Notes under the pieces: model-generated
What the model was told of the DNA's origin: nothing
The model's input: only the letters and a program-made list of their open reading frames with translations
The model's database searches: none
Shown here: positions 14,955-20,665 of the stretch, one piece after another
Numbering within the stretch: position 1 is the first letter of the stretch
Layout: every line of letters starts with the position of its first letter
Assembly: GCA_947166385.1 (NCBI GenBank)
Contig: CAMVEB010000033.1
Coordinates: forward strand, 1 to 42,341
Source: an uncultured Clostridia bacterium
Lineage (GTDB): Bacteria; Bacillota; Clostridia; Christensenellales; Aristaeellaceae
Direction: 5' to 3'
DNA: 42,341 bases
Translations under genes and position numbers: made by a program

Positions 14955-14991
14955 GCAAAGAAAAAGCGGGACGGCTTGCTGCCGCTCCGCT
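14955..14991 (-). terminator. Terminator of the metK operon
   Basis: On the minus strand the stem AGCGGAGCGGC / GCCGTCCCGCT (two internal mismatches) is followed by TTTTTCTTTG, shortly after the stop of the gene at 15009-15536. It faces the plus-strand terminator at 14833, so the two operons converge between terminators. Confidence 0.65.
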
Positions 14992-15008
14992 CTGAAATAC
15001 GCTGGGCC

Positions 15009-15536
15009 TTATTTGTCGTTTTCCATCAGGTCAGCGCTCAGTTCTACGCCATCATCGGTGTGCCTGAACCGCAGGATCAGCTGACCATCTGACACCTCAT
15101 ACATGACCTGAAAGGGGCGCTCCCAAATCTGTGTCAGCCCAGGACATCGCTTCATGGCTTCCCGGCGGTACGGTTTGAAATCCGCTCCCGGCTGTTCCTG
15201 TGTCCAGCGCTTGAAAATGCTGATCAGCGCTGGCCCGTGATCCATCCGGATCTGTTCCCATACAGCCTTGCCGGGGAGATCTTTGAAATCGACGCTCGGC
15301 AGGTTGCTGTTCAGGAATGCCCATTCATCCACGGGCATCGGGTTCCGCATGAATGCCAGCAGGGCTTCCTGCGTTCCGCAATCGTCGCACACCATGATCC
15401 CATCGGCAACCCGGCTCAGGGCGTTGGTGTACAGGGCGGGCTTCATGGTATCCTTTCCGCACCGGGGACAGGGCATGTGCTCTCCGGCTTCCTGCCGGGC
15501 TTTCAAATCCGCGAGGGCTTTCTGGATATCAGTCAT
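15009..15536 (-). CDS. Phage protein with N-terminal zinc ribbon, function unknown
   Basis: A protein of 175 residues. Near residues 23-55 it has CPRCGKDTM and later CDDCGTQEALLAF, a four-cysteine zinc-ribbon-like pair. The rest (PVDEWAFLNSN, AVWEQIRMDHGPALISIFKRW, then strands FQVMYEVSDGQLILRFRH) is not recognised. ATG at 15536 is preceded by AGGAGGTGACCTCCA and overlaps the end of the preceding gene by eight bases. Five copies of the polar motif fall in this gene, read as GATTTCAAA-type strings in its coding strand. Confidence 0.65.
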   Translation of the reverse strand: MTDIQKALADLKARQEAGEHMPCPRCGKDTMKPALYTNALSRVADGIMVCDDCGTQEALLAFMRNPMPVDEWAFLNSNLPSVDFKDLPGKAVWEQIRMDHGPALISIFKRWTQEQPGADFKPYRREAMKRCPGLTQIWERPFQVMYEVSDGQLILRFRHTDDGVELSADLMENDK

Positions 15537-16380
15537 TGGAGGTCACCTCCTGTGCCGCCTGCCGCTTTTCCTTCCGGATCTCTGCATACTTGGTCTTGTG
15601 CTTTTCAGCCGCCTCGTCGTTCGGAAAAGCGCTGTGACCCTTCAGGTGCTTCAGCAGCAGGTTCCGCTCCGCTTTGGAATCAGCGCCGTTGTATCCGATC
15701 CGCAGGAGCCATGCCCGGGCGAAGTACTTCTCGTTCTCGGGCTCCTGACGCTCCGGGAACACCCGGGTTGCTTCCTTCGCCACTTTCAGGATCCGGGCAG
15801 TCAGCATGGCATACAGCATGTTGCGCTCCGGCTCGTCCTGGTGTGCCGCATAGGTCAGGGTGACCTTTCCTTCAGCGAACTCGAATCCGGTCAGGCCATC
15901 CTCCTTGGCGGCATCCAGCAGGGCTTTGAAATCCTCCATGGTTTCGGGAGTGTTCTCCATCAGCCGGGCAATCAGGTTATCCGGGATGTTCAGCAGGTCG
16001 CCGCCGGTCATCTTTCCGATCAGGTACTGCTTGGTGAAAAGCGTGAAGATCAGGTTCTTCATCTGTGCTGGAGTAAGGTCATCGGCGGGCACCGAAATGT
16101 TCACTTGATCCTGCGCTCCTGAATCAGGGGTTTCCGTTTCCGGCTCCGTCTGCTCTCCGGCAGGTTCTGTTTCTTCCTCCGGGAAACAGCCGATGCTTTG
16201 CAGGAAATCCCGCAGGGCTTCGAAATCCTCACCCTCGATGTCGCCGTCCCGGTTGACGGTGTAATCGCCAACCTGGTACCCGAATGTGGGCGGCCCCATG
16301 TACTTGGCTGTGGTTCCCAGCTTATCGGCGAGGGCTTTCGCCAGCGCCTTGCGGTCGGTCGTGTTGGTAGTAACGGTCAT
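15529..16380 (-). CDS. Conserved phage protein ('virulence-related' in similar prophages)
   Basis: A protein of 283 residues. The start is the ATG at 16380, with AAGGAGG eight bases ahead; the frame is open slightly further but without a binding site. It begins MTVTTNTTDRKALAKALADKL, followed by YMGPPTFGYQVGDYTVNRDGDIEG. I recall this opening from gut-phage proteins labelled 'virulence-related'; the label has no known mechanism. The middle is acidic and proline-rich (about residues 90-125). The C-terminal half has LTYAAHQDEPERNMLYAMLTARILKVAKEA and a basic tail. Probably DNA- or replication-associated given the operon, but that is a guess. Confidence 0.6.
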   Translation of the reverse strand: MTVTTNTTDRKALAKALADKLGTTAKYMGPPTFGYQVGDYTVNRDGDIEGEDFEALRDFLQSIGCFPEEETEPAGEQTEPETETPDSGAQDQVNISVPADDLTPAQMKNLIFTLFTKQYLIGKMTGGDLLNIPDNLIARLMENTPETMEDFKALLDAAKEDGLTGFEFAEGKVTLTYAAHQDEPERNMLYAMLTARILKVAKEATRVFPERQEPENEKYFARAWLLRIGYNGADSKAERNLLLKHLKGHSAFPNDEAAEKHKTKYAEIRKEKRQAAQEVTSND

Positions 16381-16464
16381 GGTCCATACCTCCTTCGATT
16401 TTGGTAGGACATTACTCACTCTGAAAGGTCATAAAGTCAAGCAATTTCAATGCTTCCAGCGTAT

Positions 16465-17532
16465 TTATTTCCCATAGGGACGGCTCTCGTCTTCCCAAGG
16501 GAGCCACTGCCGCCAGAAATGTCCAAGGGAACTGGTGTAGTTGTAATCCACATTCCGCAGGCCAAGGAAATCGATCATGCCTTCCGGGGTCAGGTCGTAG
16601 CGCTTTCGAATCCACTTCACGATGTATCCAGCAGGAGCTTTCCCTGTATGGAATGTGTTCACGTAGATACCGACCGGTTCTTCAACGCCAATGGCATAGG
16701 ACAGCTGGATCTCGCACCTGTGTGCCAGCCCGGCCCTGATAACATCCTTCGCGATTCGCCTTGCCATATATGCCGCAGATCTGTCAACCTTCGTCGGATC
16801 TTTTCCGCTGAACGCTCCGCCGCCATGATGCGCCGCGCCACCGTAGGTGTCCGCGATGATCTTCCGGCCCGTCACTCCTGAATCGGCAAAGCTCCCGCCG
16901 GTCACGAACCGCCCGGTGGGATTCACCAGAATCCGGAAATCGTTATTCAGGCCATAGGCGTCAGCTATCTTCCACATGATATGGGAACAAATCTCCCGCA
17001 CATCTGTCAGCTTTGCCTGTTCAGTGTGCTGGGTACTGATCAGAAACGTATCGATCCGACGTTTCCGGTAATCATAGGTCACCTGCGATTTCGCGTCCGG
17101 AAGCAACAGCGGGTATTCACCCTGCTGGAGGGACTGGATCGCTTCGGTTGCCAGAACAAAGGGAATCGGCAGCATTTTGTGTGTTTCATCCGTAGCGTAG
17201 CCGAACATCATACCCTGGTCGCCAGCGCCTTTTTTGTCAACGCCCTGCGCGATATCAGCGGACTGCTTCGAAATATGAACCGTTAGATCAAAATCGTTGC
17301 TGATCTCCGGTTCCCGGACAGCCAGTACCCGGCGCACCAGTTCATGCACATCCGGTTCATGATCGGAGGTGATTTCCCCGGCGACCGTCACGTGGTTATC
17401 CTTGATCAGGGTTTCGACAGCCACACGGCTCTGGTGGTCATGGCTCAGGCAATCGCTCAGGATCGCGTCCGAAATCTGGTCGCAGAGTTTGTCGGGATGC
17501 CCGGCGGATACCTGTTCACTGGAAAAAAGCAT
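16465..17532 (-). CDS. metK: Phage-type S-adenosylmethionine synthetase
   Basis: A protein of 355 residues, starting at an ATG at 17532 after AGGAGTGAAACAC. Signature segments are all present: EQVSAGHPDKLCDQISDAIL at the N-terminus (ATP-binding histidine and aspartate), GAGDQGMMFGYATDE in the middle, and GGGAFSGKDPTKVDRSAAYMARRIAKD. It makes SAM from methionine and ATP in the cytoplasm. At 355 residues it is shorter than the usual housekeeping enzyme (about 390). It stands inside a phage operon, first after a phage promoter, so it is a phage-borne copy. It probably raises SAM for phage DNA methylation. All catalytic motifs look intact. Confidence 0.93.
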   Translation of the reverse strand: MLFSSEQVSAGHPDKLCDQISDAILSDCLSHDHQSRVAVETLIKDNHVTVAGEITSDHEPDVHELVRRVLAVREPEISNDFDLTVHISKQSADIAQGVDKKGAGDQGMMFGYATDETHKMLPIPFVLATEAIQSLQQGEYPLLLPDAKSQVTYDYRKRRIDTFLISTQHTEQAKLTDVREICSHIMWKIADAYGLNNDFRILVNPTGRFVTGGSFADSGVTGRKIIADTYGGAAHHGGGAFSGKDPTKVDRSAAYMARRIAKDVIRAGLAHRCEIQLSYAIGVEEPVGIYVNTFHTGKAPAGYIVKWIRKRYDLTPEGMIDFLGLRNVDYNYTSSLGHFWRQWLPWEDESRPYGK

Positions 17533-17556
17533 GTGTTTCACTCCTAAACAAAAGAA

Positions 17557-17584
17557 GACCCCACAGACATGTGTCTGCGGAGCC
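17557..17584 (-). terminator. Leader hairpin before metK (attenuator-like)
   Basis: On the minus strand GGCTCCGCAGAC / GTCTGTGGGGTC forms a 12-pair stem with G-U pairs and loop ACAT, followed by TTCTTTTG and the metK ribosome binding site. It is the counterpart of the hairpin before portal. Confidence 0.5.
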
Positions 17585-17595
17585 TTCCAGATTTT

Positions 17596-17656
17596 CCACG
17601 CTACCATTATACACGGGTTTTGTTCATAAATCGTCCCGCCAGTTGGACAGTTTATC
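17596..17656 (-). promoter_or_regulatory. Promoter P2 (metK operon), conserved with P1
   Basis: Minus-strand TATAAT (17606-17611) preceded by TG and followed by GGTAGCGTGG. Upstream boxes GACGAT and CTGTCCAA lie at the same distances as in P1 (5865-5925). It overlaps the stop region of the regulator gene at 17652. Confidence 0.65.
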
Positions 17657-18113
17657 CTTTCCCGTACAGCAGGGTGGTCAGGTTCTCCAGCGCCCGGCTC
17701 TTCTTCCGGTAGGCGGAGGAACGCTCGATGCTGAAGTGATCCGCAACCACATCAGCCGCGCCGGAACCGTACTCGTTACAGCTGCAGAAGAATGTGTCCA
17801 GCACGAACCGGTCGTCTTCCGACAGCGCGTCCCACGCTGGCTGGAACCAGGCCATGTATTCGCATGCCTGCCGGTAGCGCTCCCGCAGAAGGTCAATCTC
17901 CTCAATCGCCTTGATAGTACGTTCCTCACCGGCGGTGGGATTGTGTGCCTTCGGCATGCCGTCCAGCTTCGGACTGCCCGCGCCAGCCGCGCTCTCATAC
18001 ACGCCCCGGATCTCCTCACCGGTGTCCCTGATAATGAACTTCATATTGTTGAAGTCCTTGATTGCCGCGATCGTCGCCGACCGCTTATCCAGATACCGCC
18101 ACATAATGCTCAT
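17652..18113 (-). CDS. Sigma-region-4-like phage transcription regulator (ArpU/RinA type)
   Basis: A protein of 153 residues from the ATG at 18113, with GGAGG eight bases ahead. The N-terminal part begins MSIMWRYLDKRSATIAAIKDF. The C-terminal 60 residues (DDRFVLDTFFCSCNEYGSGAADVVADHFSIERSSAYRKKSRALENL) show the spacing of a sigma-70 region 4 helix-turn-helix. Proteins of this size and build at the end of the early region activate late transcription in many Firmicutes phages. It lies directly upstream of promoter P2, so it is the natural candidate to act on P1 and P2. Direct binding is not shown. Confidence 0.7.
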   Translation of the reverse strand: MSIMWRYLDKRSATIAAIKDFNNMKFIIRDTGEEIRGVYESAAGAGSPKLDGMPKAHNPTAGEERTIKAIEEIDLLRERYRQACEYMAWFQPAWDALSEDDRFVLDTFFCSCNEYGSGAADVVADHFSIERSSAYRKKSRALENLTTLLYGKG

Positions 18114-18154
18114 GGCACCAACCTCCGAAAAATAGAATGTTTCTCGGATTGCCA

Positions 18155-19534
18155 TTAGATTGTCAGATGGGCCTTCACCGCATTGATCAGGTTCTGCTGT
18201 GTCGTGTCCTTATGTTTCAAAGCGGAAAGGACATTCTCGTCAACAGTATCCTTCGTAACAATGTGGTGGATGGTGACCACTTCTGTTTGTCCCTGCCGCC
18301 AGAGACGGGCATTGCACTGGGAGTACAGTTCCAGCGACCACACCAGCGAAAACCAGATCATGATGTGTCCGCCTTTCTGAATGTTCAGGCCATGCCCGGC
18401 GCTCGCCGGGGAGATCAGGGCGATCGGAATCTTTCCGGCGTTCCAGTCGGCAATATCCTGATCGCTCTTCAGATCCCGGGTCGGCATTCCTTTGCCCGCC
18501 AAAAACTCCTGAATCCGCTGGTGGTCATGCTTGTACCAGTAGCAAACCAGCACACTCTGACCGTTGGCCTGCTCTATCAGATCCAGAAGGGTTTCCAGCT
18601 TTTTGTCATGGATTTTCTTCACATCGCCGTCGGCATTATACACAGCGCCGTTCGCCATCTGCAGGAGTTTGTTGGACAGGGCGGCGGCGTTGTCCGCCGT
18701 CAGTGTGTCTCCGTCCAGGTCAACCAGGAGATCCTGCTTCATGGCATCGTACAGTTCCCGGTCATCCGGGTCCATTTCCACTTTGTGATTGACCATCAGG
18801 CACTCTGGCATGTGCAGGTAATCCTTCGCCTTCATGGAAACGGAAATGTCCGCGATGCGCTGGTAGATCTGTGCTTCAGCGCCGGGCTTCGGCACGTAGC
18901 TGTACACCACACCGGTGTATGGGTTCATCCCGGCAGGTTTGAAATAGGCATCCCGGTACCGGGTAATGAACTGTCCCAGCCGCATGCCCTTATCGATCAG
19001 GTACACCTCCGCCCACAGATCCAGCAGGCCGTTGCTGGCGGGTGTGCCGGTCAGGCCGACGATCCGTTTGATATACGGGCGCACCTTCCGCAGTGCCCGC
19101 CATCGCTGGCTCTGGTGGTTCTTGAAACTGGACAGCTCATCGATCACTACCATGTCGAAAGGCCACGGCATATTGTGTTTCTCCAGGTAATCCGTCAGCC
19201 ATTTCACGTTGTCCCTGTTGATCACGTACACATCCGCCTGTGCCCGCAGGGCGGCGGCACGCTGTTTCGCGTCGCCAACCATGATGGACATCCGCAGGAA
19301 GGAAGCGTGCTCCCAGGTCTCACGTTCCTCGGGCCACACCGTCCGGGCTACCCGCAGCGGTGCGATTACCAGTGCTTTTCCGACCTCAAAGCGGTCGAAC
19401 ATCAGATCCAGAATCGCAGTCAGGGACACAGCGCTTTTCCCAAGTCCCATCTCAAGGATCAACAGGGCTTCCGGATGTTCCTTCAGGAAATCCACGCTGT
19501 AATTCTGGTATTCGTACAGGTCACTTCTTTTCAT
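18155..19534 (-). CDS. Phage SNF2-family helicase / ATPase
   Basis: A protein of 459 residues from the ATG at 19534 (GAGGAG seven bases upstream). Helicase motifs in order: LYEYQNYSVDFL (Q-like), LEMGLGKSAVSL (I, Walker A), VIAPLRVARTVWPEE (Ia), MVVIDELSSFKNHQS (II, DELS), IVGLTGTPASNGLLDLW (III), then VLVCYWYKHDHQRIQEFL (IV), LISPASAGHGLNIQKGGH (V) and CNARLWRQGQTEVV (VI). This short SNF2 form without accessory domains is typical for phage replication modules, where it translocates on double-stranded DNA. It is next to nuclease and primase genes. Confidence 0.92.
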   Translation of the reverse strand: MKRSDLYEYQNYSVDFLKEHPEALLILEMGLGKSAVSLTAILDLMFDRFEVGKALVIAPLRVARTVWPEERETWEHASFLRMSIMVGDAKQRAAALRAQADVYVINRDNVKWLTDYLEKHNMPWPFDMVVIDELSSFKNHQSQRWRALRKVRPYIKRIVGLTGTPASNGLLDLWAEVYLIDKGMRLGQFITRYRDAYFKPAGMNPYTGVVYSYVPKPGAEAQIYQRIADISVSMKAKDYLHMPECLMVNHKVEMDPDDRELYDAMKQDLLVDLDGDTLTADNAAALSNKLLQMANGAVYNADGDVKKIHDKKLETLLDLIEQANGQSVLVCYWYKHDHQRIQEFLAGKGMPTRDLKSDQDIADWNAGKIPIALISPASAGHGLNIQKGGHIMIWFSLVWSLELYSQCNARLWRQGQTEVVTIHHIVTKDTVDENVLSALKHKDTTQQNLINAVKAHLTI

Positions 19535-19766
19535 GTTCTTGCTCCTCATCAATCTGTTCCATAATCTTTCTCAGCAGCCGGGGACCGTCCGTGTCAGACA
19601 GCAGGCAGAAATATTCACCGCAGAAAAACTCTGTGATTTCCTTTACCCGTGCCGCTGCCGCCTTGTCATCTGGACGGCGTTTCAGCCGCAGGTATGCCGG
19701 TTTGAAATCCTTGACCGCCTGCAGGATGATCGCCCGTGCCAAGGCAAAGTATCCTTCATCACACAT
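19521..19766 (-). CDS. Small conserved phage protein, function unknown
   Basis: A protein of 81 residues starting MCDEGYFALARAIILQAVKDF at the ATG at 19766; the open frame is longer, but GGAGAGAG lies just before this ATG. It is helical and charged (PAYLRLKRRPDDKAAAARVKEI) and ends in a run of glutamate and lysine (EEQEHEKK). It overlaps its upstream neighbour by eight bases and the helicase gene by 14. A role in replication is only suggested by context. Confidence 0.65.
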   Translation of the reverse strand: MCDEGYFALARAIILQAVKDFKPAYLRLKRRPDDKAAAARVKEITEFFCGEYFCLLSDTDGPRLLRKIMEQIDEEQEHEKK

Positions 19767-20091
19767 TAATCTCTCTCCATGTGATCGTTCCGATCTTTCC
19801 GGCGATACCGGACAGGGCCTTCCGGTCAATCTCCGGCTCTCGAATCAGCCGCGCTTCCGTTTCAGACAGATCCCTCAGTTCCCGCATCACTTCATGGTGA
19901 TGATCCCGGTACCGCTTGTATTCCGCTTCCAGATCCGCAAGCGCGTCGGGGTCATCCTCTTCCGGCGCTGTGAAATCTTCCAGCAGGCGGCGGGCCTCAT
20001 CGCCCATGTGTTCCTCCACCAGGTACAGCAGGCCTTCCAGATCAAAGACTGTTTCCGTCTGGCCCGACTTCAGCTGAATCACGCTGGGCAC
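19759..20091 (-). CDS. Coiled-coil acidic phage protein, function unknown
   Basis: A protein of 110 residues. The start is taken as the GTG at 20091, eight bases after GGAGG; a GTG at 20100 in frame is too close to that site. The middle is strongly acidic with heptad-like helices (EARRLLEDFTAPEEDDPDALADLEAEYKRYRDHHHEVMRELRDL). No family recognised. It is packed between the VRR-NUC and the small conserved gene, with overlaps that suggest coupled translation. Confidence 0.6.
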   Translation of the reverse strand: MPSVIQLKSGQTETVFDLEGLLYLVEEHMGDEARRLLEDFTAPEEDDPDALADLEAEYKRYRDHHHEVMRELRDLSETEARLIREPEIDRKALSGIAGKIGTITWREINV

Positions 20092-20096
20092 TGTGA

Positions 20097-20375
20097 TCAC
20101 CTCCGTGTTTCTTCCAATATGCCGGGGATCTGTTCCGGGTTAGCCAGCACCGCGACCCTGAACCCCAGCTGGCGTAACTGCTCATGCCGCCACACCTGCA
20201 GGGGGCAGGGCTTTTCCCCGGGTGCCTTGACCTCCACGAAACTCAGCTTCCCATTTGGCAGAAGCACCATCCGGTCAGGCATACCATCTGTTCCCGGGGA
20301 TACCAGCTTGGGGCACATCCCGTTCAGTGCTTTCACGGCTTTTACCAGTTTCTGTTCAATCAGTTTCTCTCTCAT
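20097..20375 (-). CDS. VRR-NUC domain nuclease
   Basis: A protein of 92 residues covering one VRR-NUC domain: EQKLVKAVKALNG at the N-terminus, GTDGMPDRMVLLPNGKLSFVEVKAPGE with the metal-binding D and the ExK pair (EVK), and PLQVWRHEQLRQLGFRVAVL. Phage stand-alone VRR-NUC proteins are predicted structure-specific nucleases of the PD-(D/E)XK superfamily, acting on branched replication or recombination intermediates. The ATG at 20375 has GGAGGAACAC ahead. Confidence 0.9.
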   Translation of the reverse strand: MREKLIEQKLVKAVKALNGMCPKLVSPGTDGMPDRMVLLPNGKLSFVEVKAPGEKPCPLQVWRHEQLRQLGFRVAVLANPEQIPGILEETRR

Positions 20376-20390
20376 GTGTTCCTCCCATAG

Positions 20391-20662
20391 GTTGTCTTGT
20401 CTACCGGTTGTCTATGGGGGCTTGTCTAACAGGGGACCTTTGAAATCAAAGGTTGCACGCCAGTTTTTTAGACAACCGGACAAGAATTTCTCTTACGCGC
20501 GAAATATGCGTGTTCACGGACGTTGCCGCATCTTCTATACATAGAATTTTGTTCTATGATAGAAATCTTGTCTAAGTTGTCTAACTGTGCCTGAAGCCCT
20601 TGATGGCAAAGGCTTCAGGCACTGGACAAGCCAGTAGACAACCGCAGGACAGGCAGACAACC
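20391..20662. repeat. Iteron-like TTGTCTA repeats with palindromes (possible origin)
   Basis: The spacer of about 290 bases between primase and VRR-NUC holds five TTGTCTA (20397, 20408, 20422, 20568, 20577) and two inverted TAGACAA (20469, 20635), besides several GTTGTC, GGACAAG and CAGACAACC variants. Between the clusters lie the palindromes CCTTTG-AAAT-CAAAGG (20437-20452), TCTATACATAGAA / TTCTATGATAGA (about 20534-20562) and GCCTGAAGCC / GGCTTCAGGC (20590-20621). This resembles a replication origin or a cluster of regulator sites. The last hairpin may also end primase transcripts. Confidence 0.6.
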
Positions 20663-20665
20663 TTG

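Noticed and set aside
12300..16300. CRISPR array explanation for the regularly repeated short motif
   Set aside because: The copies are only 12 bases, irregularly spaced, lie inside genes, and no cas genes are present.
16465..17532. metK as a host gene marking a prophage boundary
   Set aside because: Phage genes continue on both sides in the same operon, and its promoter matches that of the portal operon.
17533..17660. SAM riboswitch upstream of metK
   Set aside because: The leader is under 80 bases and contains only one simple hairpin, without the conserved four-way junction of SAM-I.
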